64,000 bases of DNA from the NCBI GenBank assembly GCA_035048815.1, contig JAUCBN010000043.1:563001-627000 (forward strand). The letters are read 5' to 3'. Of the stretch, positions 24,382-37,104 are shown in pieces; position 1 is the first letter of the stretch; every line of letters begins with the position of its first letter. The notes beneath the pieces were generated by a model. That model made no database searches, was not told the origin of the DNA, and saw only the letters and a program-made list of their open reading frames with translations. Origin of the DNA: Abelmoschus esculentus. Taxonomy: Eukaryota; Streptophyta; Magnoliopsida; Malvales; Malvaceae. The position numbers were made by a program, and so were the translations under genes.

Positions 24382-27300
24382 ATGGCGAAGCCGACGAGAG
24401 GCCGCCGCTCGCCTTCTGTCTCCGGCTCCGGTTCCTCTTCACGTTCTCGCTCTTACTCCGGCTCAGATTCTAAATCCAGTTCTCGCTCTCGGTCCCGCTC
24501 CAGATCTGCTTCCCCATCCCGTTCTCGCTCCCGCTCGAGATCTGTATCATCTTCCTCTCGTAGCGCCAGTTCTCGAAGTCGTAGCCCTCCTCAACGTCGA
24601 AGGTAATTTCTTCTTCGCTCGACAGATTAATGATGCTTTCGAAATATTTCTCAAAGATAGAATAACTTGGAAGTTTTGAAAATTTTAATTAAATAATTAC
24701 ATTTTGTCAATAGAAAAGGGAGATGAAAGAATTTAATTATAATTTGATTAGGTGTTCTCTGACTTTTGCTGTATAATAACATGGAAGTTTTGCTTTATTG
24801 GGGTCTCAAGTTTAGATTCTGTTAACTTCCCTCCTTATTTTACCTGTTGTATGCAGTTATCCTTTTTAAAATGTAATTTGTGCATCTGAGTTTTCTTTTC
24901 TTTCCGCTATACAGTCAGGCTGATGCATCTAAGCGAGGTCGTTCCCCTCCTCCACAAGCTAAAAAGGCATCTCCTGTTCCTAGGTAAAACAGTGTTTAAG
25001 TTCAGATTTACCACTATTGCCGGTTTAAATTTCTGTAGAGGTCGCAATATTAGATATGAGCTGTGTTAGGTTCAGATTAACCAGTATTGTCAGTTTAGAT
25101 CTCTGTACAGACTTACGTTGTTCTCTATGTATTGCATATGTTCGATATTATTAACCCACTAGGGAATGAACTTTTAAAGGTAATATATTTTGAATCTTAG
25201 TAGTTTAAAAGATAGGAGTACAGATTAACCAGTGTTAGGTTCATATTAACCATTATTATTAACCCACTATTAGCAGTTTAAATCTTTGTACGGCCCTACA
25301 TTGCTTTCTATGTTTGATAATATGTTTTGACATTGATTTCAGGAAGACTTCTCCTATCCATGAGTCACTGGTTCTTTATGTTGACTCACTGAGCAGGAAT
25401 GTTAATGAAGGCCATCTAAGAGAAATATTTGGTATGTACTTTACCTTTCACCTTTCGAGCCGTATAAATGCATGACTGAGAGAAGTTACTACTCGTGTTT
25501 CGATGAGTATTTGTTTTTATCCTTTTTAACATTATACACTACACCAGCACAATGCTCATCATAATTTTCTTCATCTTCCCACTTTGTAGGTAATTTTGGT
25601 GAAGTTGTAAATGTGGATCTTGCAATGGACCGTGCTGTAAGTTCAAATCAGTTATATCTTGATGCTGTTGTTGATCATCGTCATTATTATTAAGACGCCT
25701 TTTTAATGTTAACAGCTTAATCTTCCTAGAGGATATGGCTATGTCGAATTCAAGACAAGAGCGGATGCTGAAAAAGCTCTACTTTACATGGATGGTGTAG
25801 GTTTTTGCTAAGATGTGGAAGTGAAACTATTAGTAGTGTCTGGAGATAGTATTTTGCGAAGTGATGTTATTTGTTGCTTTAATGCAGGCCCAGATCGATG
25901 GCAATGTAGTAAGAGCAAAGTTTACTCTTCCTCCACGACCAAAAGTTTCTCCACCACCAAAGCCAATTGCTCCTGCTGCTACCACTAAAAGAGATGCCCC
26001 TAAACCTGATAATGTCAATGCTGATACTGAGAGGGATGGGCCAAAACGACCACGTGAACGTATGTTTAACTTAGTAAAATTTATGTTTTTATTTGTATTT
26101 GTGGGTATTTACATGTTATTTAACTTGTTAACTGATGTACATCAGCTTCTCCTCAACGGAAACCCCCTTTGTCTCCACGAAGGAGATCTCCTGTGGGTCG
26201 AAGAGGTGGATCTCCTAGAAGGCCACCAGAGTCTCCACGTCGGCGACTAGATTCTCCAGTTCGTCGTCGTGGTGAAACACCTCCCAGGCGCCGGCCTGCC
26301 TCTCCTGCCAGAGGTCGTTCTCCATTGTCTCCTCCAAGGCGGCCTCGATCTCCACCAAGGTTTTGGTAGTTTTCATAGATAATAGTTTGTTTAAATGAAC
26401 TGGGCTTGAAAGAATTTGACCCATTTAAAATCTTCACAGGGCCTCTCCGCGCAGGATGCGTGGTAGTCCAATCCGAAGACGCTCTCCACCTCCAAGGCGC
26501 CGGTACTGATACATTTTAGTTGTTTTCTTAATGTTTTAATTTGTTTCCCTAACTTATAGTTGAATTGGTGTTACATGTGAATAAATGAATAAATCCTTAA
26601 GATCTTACAACAATTGGAGCAAACAAGAATGCTATAGCACATTTAAAGGCAAACTTAGGATTGGTTGTTAGGGTGTCATAGTATGTTATTGACTGTGATA
26701 TCTGACACTTCAATATTGATCTTTTGTTAGTATGAAGTGTGGATTAAGCTCAAAAAAGTTGGTTCAATTATGATTTATTGCACTATTGCTTGTGTACGGT
26801 CATGTTTTATTACAGTTCACCTCCTAGACGAGCCCGTAGTCCTCCAAGAAGATCTCCCATCAATCGTAGACGTAGCCCTTCTCCAATTCGTAGACGGAGC
26901 CGTTCTCCTTTTCGTAGACCTCTTCGATCTCGTTCAAGGTCAATTTCACCTCCAAGGTAGTGCATTTGCTTTAAACAATCCATCTTTTTCATTATGACTA
27001 CTTTTTCTGTATTATGCCAAAATTTTTCAAGAAAACTTGTGAATAGAGTGGATTATAAATTTAGTTATACGGGCTGCAATTCAATTTCACTGCATTGAAT
27101 GAGTGAACTTGAGTTGTACTGGTGCCTTTCCACTCCCTTTGAATTGTATACTTATGTTTCCTAGATCTTACTTTGATATTTTATCTTTAAAACAGAGGCA
27201 GAGGACCTGCAGCTAGACGCAGAAGATCATCATCCTATTCTCGATCACCCAGTCCCCGGAAGGTCTGCTTTTATATTTTTTATTCTGGTTTTGAGGAACT

Positions 27301-27698
27301 TGTTTACTAGTTACTTGAGATGACTTTTTGGTTTTCGATTGTGACAGGTTGGACGCAGGGTTTCAAGGAGTCGCAGTCCTAGGAGGTAGTTTTATTTTAC
27401 TTTTTAAAAACTTTTTACTGAACATTTGATGCTCCAAATTACAACTTTTTTCACCAAAAGATGTTTTCTTTTTTCTTTATCGATTCACTATTAGTTCAAC
27501 GAATGCATTGCCTATTCATGGAGACTAGGTTATGCTTTGCCAAGCACAATCTCTGTTGGACTTATTCCTACTGAGATGGGACTCTTTCTGTGTTTTCCAA
27601 TTTTAAAATATAGTCATTTGTTTTAAACGTGCAGGCCACTGAGAGGAAGAAGCAGTAGCAATAGCAGCAGCAGCAGTTCGCCTCCTCGGAAGCCGTAG
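24382..27698 (+). CDS. SR45: SR45, RNPS1-like serine/arginine-rich splicing factor
   Basis: Twelve exons in phase: 24382-24602, 24915-24983, 25343-25431, 25590-25636, 25716-25796, 25888-26059, 26146-26359, 26440-26502, 26816-26956, 27196-27262, 27348-27385, 27635-27698; 421 residues, near Arabidopsis SR45 (414). The layout is RS1 domain, one RRM, RS2 domain, which is unique to SR45/RNPS1. RS1 covers ~1-96 (SRSRSRSRSASPSRSRSRSR). The RRM (~98-178) has RNP2 LYVDSL and RNP1 RGYGYVEF. RS2 covers ~200-421 and is rich in RRRSPSP-type repeats. SR45 acts in nuclear speckles, recruiting U1-70K and U2AF35 and forming the ASAP complex with ACINUS and SAP18. Most RS2 exons are short and split within Arg codons. 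Confidence 0.95.
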
Positions 27699-28953
27699 CT
27701 TACCCTGTCTTTATTTCCCTTTCCCCTATTGTATTTGCTGTAGTTGTGTGTGAATGTATGGACTGCCTTTCCAAACAATATCTATGCTAACAATGTCTAT
27801 GTAACATTTCATTAGTTTCCCTATATGTCCTCTCTTTTATCTCCCGACTTGCCTAATCATTCCTTGTAGTTGATAAAAAGAGCATCTGACCGCATGATCG
27901 TACTTTTTGTGAACAATGAAAACGGTCTAATGATTCTGTTATGGCAATGATTGTCTATTTTGCACCAGTAGTTGATTTTGACCCGTGAGGCTTAAAACAA
28001 AAGTAAATATCCCCTTTGAGTACCTGAAGTGTTATCAAATTATTTTTAAAACTCCGAAACACTCTTATGCAATGAACTTTTAAATGTTTGTTTATTCATC
28101 CATTTTTGTTTTTAATTCGTCAGAAAATCTAATTTATGTAAATATCCATCTATTTCTCAAACCCAAATTTAAAACTCTTTCATTTATCACCTAAAATAGT
28201 GATCTGCAAATAAATGTGTATTGCCATCACGTATTCATTGTAGCTCCAATTGATAAAGATTTCTTTCCTTTTTTGTTTAAAACGTAATTTGAATTAATTC
28301 AGAAAATAAAAACATTAATACATGGAAGACAAACCTAACTCAGTCTCAGCTCTAATCAAAGGCCCACAGCTATTAAACACCATTTTACGAATAAACAAAA
28401 AGAAAGAGAGACAAAATTAAAGGGTGTTGTTTTCTGTTCTACGGAGGAATTTTTCAATCTCTCGTATTGCTACAAACTCGAAGCTTTGGTAGTCTTTCAG
28501 CTTTCAGTTAAGGAAAGTTTTTTTTTTCTCCCACAAAAATCAATTGTAAGCTTATTCAGTTTCTTTCACTTTGTTCTTGTTTTTCTGTTTGTTCTGGTTT
28601 CTGGGTACTTATTGTTGTTAAATTTTCTTCCTTTTTGAATCAATAAAACTGGGTTTGTTGTAGGATGGGTTATATGATTTCTTTGGAATATGATTAGAGT
28701 TTTACATGCGTAAATTTGTTCTGAAAAAGAATGAAAACATTATGAGTTCCAAATTCATTATATAAATATCATCTACTAGTAATAGAAATAACTGTGTAAA
28801 CACTTTGATGAAGATGAAAAGCTCTTAATTAGTTAAATGTATTTCCTTTCTCAAAAAATTATATAAAAAAATCAAATTATATCTTGAGCCATTGTTATTT
28901 GTATTAGTTTCCAGGTGTTTCACCGCAATTTATCTTTTTAGCTAGTCTAAACG
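27699..28953. other. SR45 3' UTR, spacer, and NAL1-like promoter with probable 5' UTR intron
   Basis: SR45 3' UTR runs to roughly 27850-27950. The rest is AT-rich spacer until ~28400. A probable leader exon (about 28430-28545) is followed by a likely 5' UTR intron 28546-28914 (GTAAGC donor, TTTCCAG acceptor) 39 bases before the NAL1-like start codon. The intron is inferred from splice signals only. Confidence 0.5.
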
Positions 28954-31900
28954 ATGGAGCGATCCAGACTTAATATGAGGGGTCGTTGCTCTGGTTCGAC
29001 ACCGTCCGAGGAATCGGCTTTGGATTCCGAAAGGAACTGCTGCTGTCATCCTCATCTTCCTTCTTTTGTCTCGACGACACTTCAGCCTTTTGCTTCAGCT
29101 GGACAGCACAGTGATATCAATGCTCCTTACTTTTCATGGCCGACCTCCAGCAGGTTAAATGATGCTGCTGAAGAGAGGGCGAACTATTTCGCTAATCTAC
29201 AGAAAGGAGTTTTGCCTGAGACTCTTGGTAGGTTGCCGAAAGGGCAACAGGCTGCATCATTACTCGAGCTGATGACCATAAGAGCATTTCATAGCAAGAT
29301 TTTGAGATGCTACAGTCTTGGGACGGCAATCGGTTTTCGTATTAAAAGGGGTGTGTTGACTGACATACCGGCCATCCTTGTTTTCGTCTCCAGGAAAGTT
29401 GACAAGCAATGGCTCAGTCCCATCCAATGTCTACCCACAGCCTTGGAGGTTATTCAATTCTACATCCTATCATTCCCCTTTTCCTCTGTTGCTCCTACTC
29501 TTTGACCTTTCCCATTCTTACTACTTACTGGTTTTATCTTATTTCAACCCCTTTTAGTTGGGCTCAGGTTCTATATGTTGGTAAAATAAGTATTAACTAT
29601 TAAATCCTTTAATCAGGGACCAGGAGGAGTATGGTGTGATGTGGATGTTGTGGAGTTCTCATATTTCGGTGCGCCAGAGCCAGCACCCAAAGAGCAGCTG
29701 TACACAGAGATCGTGGATGATTTGCGTGGGGGTGATCCACATATTGGCTCAGGTTCTCAGGTATTCTCAAGTTACCTTGCTATGTTTTTTATTCGATGGT
29801 AGTTGGTAGAACTTTTTGGTGTACAAGCATGTTTGAGAACTCTGATCTTCCAAAGCAAACCTTAGATTCCAGTTTAGTCCTATATGGTGTTATTGTCGGA
29901 GGTTAAAATTACCTAGTAAACTGCATTTTTGTTATTTTAGGGATCGTGCAAATCTTTTCCACGGGCTTGAAATGACATAATGATTAATGACTAATGTATA
30001 AATGTTTATTGACCATATTACATCCTGTTTTTCCCCTTATTGTTTCATGTCTTGTTTAAGTTTTCATGTACACTATTACAATTTTCCCTCAGGTAGCAAA
30101 TCAGGAAACATATGGGACTTTGGGTGCTATTGTGAAAAGTCAAAGTGGCAGCCGACAGGTTGGGTTTCTCACAAATCGCCATGTTGCTGTTGATTTGGAT
30201 TACCCAAATCAAAAAATGTTTCATCCTTTGCCTCCAACACTTGGCCCTGGTGTATATCTTGGTGCAGTGGAGAGAGCCACTTCATTCATCACAGATGATC
30301 TTTGGTTTGGCATTTTTGCCGGAATAAACCCAGGTAAGAATTTTATGATAACTTGGATTCTGCTAATTCTCTTGATTTTCTGTTGAAAGCTTATGCTGCA
30401 ACATGTACGAACTAGTTAACTATTTTGAAGTTATTTTAATGAAGCTTTTGATCTATGTCATTTTGCTGTTTTCTTTAGAAACCTATTCGATACCATTGGT
30501 TCGTTACAATCTTCATGCCATTGTTTGATTAAGGTTTAATCAGTTCTCGGTTACACATTTTTGTTGATTTGTAGGCATATATGATTTATGCTTTGCTTCC
30601 ATCTTATTTGATTAATTTTGCATTTGTTTTCAAATGGATTTTTTATCTTGTTTTTATTTGAACTTACATAAGCTATTGGTCTCAAGATCTTATTCTTATT
30701 GCTTATGTATCTTTTCAATTTTTGCACTATTTGGAATATGGTATGTAGTTATGGCTCTATTGAAATGGGATCTCATCGGGATTCCTTTTGTTCAGTCATT
30801 GGACTAGTTGGTTAAATGAGGAGCTCCCACTTGTACTTGGATGGTGTATCATCTGATTGATGCATCATTTGCTCCTGTTCCCTAGGAGACGTCAATTGTT
30901 AAAACTTGTAACTTCAACATGTAGGTCTCAATTTCGATCTAGGGGAGGGGAGGTGGAGGTGGAGGTTATTACGTTGAGTCGGATACCACCATTGGTGTCT
31001 AGTTTTGTTGCTATTCTTTCCTTATCTTCTGTCTTGTTTCCCATTTGATCTGCTTAGCAGGTTTTCCTAGTGTTCGCCATTTTTCACTTCTTGAACTGAC
31101 TTTCAAATGTGTCCCTGATAATTCCATTAACTTGCAGAAACATTTGTCAGAGCAGATGGTGCATTTATCCCGTTCGCTGATGATTTTGACATGTCCACTG
31201 TTACTACATCCGTTAAAGGTGTCGGTGAGATTGGTGACGTCAAGGTTATCGATTTACAGTCTTCAATTGGTAGCCTTATTGGCAAGCAAGTTATGAAGGT
31301 TGGAAGGAGTTCTGGCTTAACCTCGGGAACTGTATTAGCTTATGCCCTTGAATACAATGATGAGAAAGGCATATGCTTCTTAACCGATTTTCTTGTTGTC
31401 GGTGAGAATCAACAAAGTTTTGACCTTGAAGGAGATAGTGGAAGCCTCATCATTATGAAAGGTGAAAATGGGGAGAAGCCAAGGCCTATAGGAATTATAT
31501 GGGGTGGAACTGCAAACCGGGGGAGACTTAAGCTAAAAGTTGGACAACCACCCGAAAATTGGACCAGTGGGGTTGATCTTGGGCGACTGCTCAACCTCCT
31601 TGAGCTTGATATTATCATTACAGAGGAAGGGCTTAAAGGTTTGTCTTTTCCATTTACACTTTATTTTAGCCTTAACTGTGCTATTTTCGTGCTGATCGTA
31701 AATACAGCTAAGCCTTTAGCTCAAGGACATATTCTCTGTTTCCAAGTGAGTAATCTAGGTTTATGTGTCATGGTTGAATTTCCTCATTAATTCAGGAGTT
31801 TTCTTTGGCGAGATAGACCGAGAATGATGGGACCCCTGTGATGAATGAAAATCCGAATATAATGCTGGAAAATTGAACCTACACTTCAATTATGATGTTT

Positions 31901-32432
31901 AGGCTATGAAAGGCCTTTTTCATCTATTGATATGCATCATGCAAACTGGCTATGGGACTTCACAACTTGTTCCTAATGTCACTTCCACTTCTTTTTATTT
32001 GCAGAAGCAGTGCAAGAACAAAGAGCAGCCTCAGTGGCAGCTATTGCCTCCACGGTTGGGGACTCTTCGACCCCAGAAAGAGTTCTAAAGGACAAGAGCA
32101 AAAATAACGTTGATCCATTGGTTTTTCAGATTCAGCAAATCCCACTAGAAGTAGACTGCAACAGCCCGGAAACAAATCCGTCAACGATAAAAACCGAGTT
32201 CCATTTGGAAGATGGTATCAATGCTGGTCCTAGCATAGAGCACCAGTTTATACCAAGCTTCATTGGACGATCTCCCTTGCATAAAAACTTCTCCGACAAG
32301 GCCGTCTCTGAAAATCTTGCATCATTAAGGAATGGCTGCGATGAAGACCTTTGCGTTTCGTTGCATTTGGGTGACAACGAAGCCAAGCGGAGGCGTTCCG
32401 AAGCTTCAACCAGCACCGAAGAACCAAAGTGA
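28954..32432 (+). CDS. NARROW LEAF 1 (NAL1)-type trypsin-like protease
   Basis: Five exons in phase, 28954-29448, 29617-29760, 30093-30333, 31138-31638 and 32005-32432; 602 residues, close to rice NAL1 (582). NAL1 proteins are plant trypsin-fold proteases that affect vein pattern, leaf width and auxin transport. The region LGTAIGFRIKRGVLTDIPAI opens the protease fold. GFLTNRHVAVD supplies the catalytic His (~243), TFVRADGAF the likely Asp (~300) and LEGDSGSLI the Ser (~394). The C-terminal tail (from EAVQEQRAAS) is Ser/Asp-rich, ends SEASTSTEEPK and includes VSLHLGDNE, similar to an EAR-like LxLxL element. All three presumed catalytic residues are present, so the gene looks functional. Confidence 0.92.
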
Positions 32433-33027
32433 GAACCCTTTCCGGAGCTTGAGGGCTGCAAGTCTAGATTTTAATCAGAGTTAAAGGCAGCAAAAATGTA
32501 CGTGTTAACTTTGTAACTTTACTAGGCCGAGTTAACCTCAGTAAATTACGAGTGATTCAGTAAAGAACTTTCTTTTTCCCTCCTTGCTTGTTTTGTTAAA
32601 AATATCAATCCTTCTCTTTTTACATAATTTTTATTAGTTTTATTACATTATAATATGATTTTTTTTCTGAAAAAAACATGATTAAAAGAACTTACTTTGG
32701 ATAATCAAATTTTAAGGCTAAACTACAGGTGTGACCATCTAATTATAAGGTATGTTTCATTTTGATCATCTCCTTATTAGTTATTTATTTTATCAATTTG
32801 GTCTTAATTTTGACTTAAATAAAATTATCAATCAAGTAGATGATGACACGTATTGATCCGATTAGATGAATTCACTATATTTTTAATTTACGTATGTTAT
32901 GACTCGATTAGATGAATTTATTAGTAAAGTGTTTGGCTGAAACTTTATTGTTCATCCTCCATTGCTGCTGTTGTTTTAATTTAATATGCCACAATTACAA
33001 GCAAAATTACCCTGTTTAGATCCCCTG
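32433..33027. other. NAL1-like 3' UTR and spacer
   Basis: Gene tail to about 32590, then AT-rich spacer. Nothing else was recognised. Confidence 0.5.
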
Positions 33028-33676
33028 ATGGCCGCTTTTGCTTGGTTTCTACTTGTATTTCCTGGTGTTTGCCTGGCTAAGCGTCTAAACCAGGACTGTG
33101 GGTCTGTTGTGTGGGAAGTTGAGTATTCCTCCTCAGTGGTGTGACCATAGGCTTGAAATTCAGATCTCAGTCAATCTTGCACTGTGGAAGCCGAGGTTCT
33201 GATTCCGGTTTATAATGTTTCAGGCATGTCTACGAAAAGCTATCCGAAGGTGTATTGCTTACATGGGAGTCCTACTGCAGGGATTGCAGCATCAAAAATG
33301 GAGTGTAAGTTTCTTCAAGTATCTCAGATTAAAATCCATTACGTTGAATTTCTTAAAAAAATTGTAAGTTTAGCATAAAATCCATTAAGCTCCATCTGCT
33401 TATTTAGATGTACCGAACTGCAGATTGTAGCATGTGAGATATGGCTTGGCAAATGATTTGGTCTGCATAAATGAAGTTGCCTCTATTGGTAGAATTCATC
33501 AGGCTAATGCCACAAATTTAACTTGTTTGAGCGGTAGGTCCAAGTAGTAAGCAGTTTGGTTTCACGTAAGCAAGTTTCAGGCTCCAGATGTTGTGTACCC
33601 AGAAAATCCTTATTGGGAGACTCACCCATCAAAGCTAGGTGTGCGATACGGGTCGGTCTGGATTAGTCAAGACTAG
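33028..33676 (+). other. Unassigned coding-like blocks, possible gene remnant
   Basis: Three GC-richer stretches read like protein. 33028-33144 gives a 38-residue frame opening with a signal-peptide-like MAAFAWFLLVFPGVCLA and then VVWEVEYSSSVV. About 33160-33310 gives SCTVEAEVLIPVYNVSG and YPKVYCLHGSPTAGIAASK, followed by a GTAAG. 33581-33676, after TTTCAG, gives APDVVYPENPYWETHPSK and GVRYGSVWISQD-stop. I could not join them in one frame and do not recognise the family. They could be exons of a small gene, remnants of one, or transposon-carried sequence. Confidence 0.3.
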
Positions 33677-33984
33677 AGACTCTAGAACCAAAAGAACAAT
33701 TAAAAAACTTAACTCGTTTGATTTTGCGTAGAGGGTCAATTAGAGTCTTTGATATAGGCCTAGACATGGATGTGACATTATATAAAAAGACAAGCCCAAG
33801 TCAAAATCAAAAATCAACTATTCAAGCCCAAAGAAAATAATATACACCATTGATATTGCCATATTATTTAATTAAAAATTTAAAGATCATAATTTTTTTA
33901 AAGCAAATTTAAAGATAATATGTTAACGATAATGATAAAACAAAACAAAATAAAATTATTTAAAACATATGATTTAGATTAACT

Positions 33985-34112
33985 ATTTTTTTAAGTAATA
34001 ATCTTCGCATAATTGACTATTAATCTGAGTTATCCATTTTAATCATCCAACAATAAAAAAATTATACAAAATTTAAAAAATTTTACACCGTAACTTTGAT
34101 CCTATCCCTATA
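33985..34112 (-). repeat. Half-copy of a foldback/MITE family
   Basis: Read on the minus strand, this gives GGATCAAAGTTACGGTGTAA, an AT-rich stretch, ATTGTTGGATGATTAAAATG and CTCAGATTAATAG. It matches the left arm of the element at 35309-35515 over its whole length, including the inner part leading to AAGATTATYACTTRAA. The second arm is absent here. Confidence 0.65.
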
Positions 34113-35308
34113 TTAAAATATAAGTAAATAAATATACAGTCCAAAAAAATCATGAATTGGCTTGGCTTTGGTCACCTATTGAACTATGTATTAAATGCTC
34201 TCAGTCCTTGAATAATATCAAATATCAATCAAGGAAACCCCAGCATTTTACAGTATCAATTTCCCTCCTCCATATAGTAACTTCTCAACAATAATTTTTT
34301 TATTTTTTTATTTTTCTAAATAATGAAATATACATATTTAATTCATGAAAAATATACACTGTAATCACATTGTCATGGCAATGTCACATTTTTTCCTACC
34401 AATAAATGCAAGAGGAGAAAGAGGAAAGGATCAGAAGGTAGAAAAAAACACAATAAATATAGCTGTGAGAAGAGATGATTCAGTACTGTTATTACAGCTA
34501 CAATGTATGTATCATGTATGTATGTATGCATGCATGTATGTGTATGTGAAAGCAACTGAACCTGTCCTTGTGTTTTTATTTCATACTGACTTGTCCTTGA
34601 GAAGAAGAAAACAAAAGCAAAGGGAAATTGCAGGTCCAGTTCATGACTGATGAAATCAATCTCTTCCCAACTGGATTATTGAGGGAAATGAATGTTGAAA
34701 ACAACTCGTGTCTCGATGTGGGACAAGTGTATGATAATCTGCACATGGGAAAAGATCAGACCAAACATGTACATAGGAAGATAAAATAGTCTGAATATTT
34801 GATTGGGAAGTGTGTCATTGATAGTGCAAGTGAAATAAATCAATGAGTTTCCATTTCAGACACATATTGGCATTGAAATCTCCAAAAAATCCTTGTTTGT
34901 TTGCATTATTCATGCAAAGTTGACAGCCACGTTTGCCCTACCAAAGAAAGGTCACCATTGAGTTCAGTCAATAAGATGTGTGCCTCAGCTTTACTACTTG
35001 GACCCCACGAAGAGATGCAGTTTCTTTCCTTAAACTAGGATCAAATTTGCTGCCATTTTCATATTTTGATTATAAATAAATAAATAAATAAAAGTTTATT
35101 ATATATTTCATATTTGTATGCTTACTCCAAGTAAGGTATGTTTCCAATACAAGAAATAATGATAGCTCAAACAGAAACCCAACATCAAGCATTCATTAAC
35201 ACTGCTTGGTAGGAGGGAAAAGATGAAAGAAAAAACAATAAAAGTAAAGGTCATAAAGAAAAAAATGTAAGAAATAGATAATCTATCTTATATTTGTATA
35301 ACTATTTA

Positions 35309-35515
35309 GATCAAGTTATACAGCGTAAAACTTTATACATTTTATATATTTTTAGATTGTTGGATGAATGAAACAGATGACTCAGATTAATAGTTGATTA
35401 TGTAAAGATTATCACTTGAAAAAAATTAAAGGAGTCAATCTGAATCATTCGTTTTAGTCATCCAACGATAAAAAATGTGTGAAACGTAAACAATTTTATA
35501 CTGTATAACTTGATC
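35309..35515. repeat. MITE-like inverted repeat
   Basis: Arms at about 35309-35389 and 35435-35515 are inverted copies. GATCAAGTTATACAGCGTAA pairs with the reverse complement of TTATACTGTATAACTTGATC, and GTTGGATGAATGAAAC with that of GTTTTAGTCATCCAAC. The ~45-bp middle is AT-rich. It has no coding capacity, and the size fits a miniature inverted-repeat element. Confidence 0.7.
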
Positions 35516-37104
35516 TTTTCTCTATATTCGTACGTACTAGATTTTTAAGATAAATAAATAAAATGGTAGTGAAAGGGTTGGGAAGATATTTATATTCTCC
35601 TTGTGTGTGAGAAAGCCAATAAAGGTTTGGACATCACATGAAGAACACCCTATACCAATAGCTTTAATAAGTTGAAATGTGAGAAGGAAAAATAAAGTTA
35701 AAGGGAAAGCTCCATAAATCAAGTCAAATTGGTGCAATAAATAATTCAATGTCTTTAAATAGAGGGGAAGCATGATGATTCCCTTCATAGCTATTATATT
35801 CCCCTTTTATAATTATTTTTATATGTTTTATTTTATAATTTAATAAGTCAAGATATTAAATTTTTTATATAAGATCAAAAGTTTGAGTCTTAATATTTTG
35901 TTTAGATTAAATATATTATATTATTATGATTAAAAAATCTTAATATTCATCTCTCCTCATCAAGCTGTCCTTATCATGCCATGTAAAATAAGTACAACCT
36001 CTGAAAAACATTAGTTGGAAACTTAATTTAGTAAAACTCCAAAATTTTTCCCTTTTTTTGTATGTTTATTTTTGTCATTTTGTCTCCTTAAACAAAGCTA
36101 ATTTGTCTAATCATGCTTAACTTCAACTTTAGTTTAAGATGCCAAAACAAAAGTGTACACCACTTTATATATATTGAAGTTGGAGATTTGCCTTGGAAGC
36201 ATAAAATTAGGACATTATTGTTACTATGTAACACATGAAATAGTTTGTTTTATTAGGGTGTCTTAAATCAAGCTATGTCTTCATATTCCATTTCAAATGC
36301 TAATTGGCATAATGATATTTGATATTAAAAATATTTTTCATACAAAATGACATTAAAATAAAGAATATAAATATATATTTTAGAATATACCAATCTTCAA
36401 CATGAAAACAATTAGTAGAAAAGTCATGAAACCCCAAATTCCAATATTTCCCTTTTGAACCTTAAAGGCTAAGTTTACTATTTCTCAAGGAGAAAAAAAA
36501 TATTTGAATAATTTATTAATTGTCCTTTTGATAAATATTTGTATAAAAAATTTATAATATGATATGATTCGTATATAATTAATATATACTGATGTGAACC
36601 CAATTAATATCTTCAATAAAAAAATAATGATGTTCATCTTAAAAGATTCAAATTCGAGTAATTATATATGTAAGATATTTATACGTCATTACGCTGGTAC
36701 ATAAAAATAATATATATTGATCGGCATATATGGGAAACTATTTAAAAATAATTTAAATGATTTTTTTTTTAAATTCCTACTTCAACTCTCCAACAAATCA
36801 ATGCATCTCATTTCCTTTGGAAATTCCATCCAAAACATAAAAATTATCATCCATCACAATTGAATTCCGGCCAAACCTATTCTTAGCAAATGCCTCTCTA
36901 TGACTCATATTGCCAATAGAAATTATTTTGGGGAATAAAAGTCAGATTGTACATCAAATTATTTAATTTGAATTTAGTTATAAAATAGAATTTGTGAAAA
37001 CTTTGATGATGGTATTGGATATAAACAAGAAGCAGTCATAATTGACATAATTTTGTTGTAATGTTTTGTCTTTAAAATTTTCAATGAATTCAGAACTTTT
37101 ATTA

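Noticed and set aside
26153..26997. Extra frames in both directions over the SR45 RS2 exons
   Set aside because: Arg/Ser-rich coding DNA leaves all frames open; the spliced frame with the RRM is clearly the gene.
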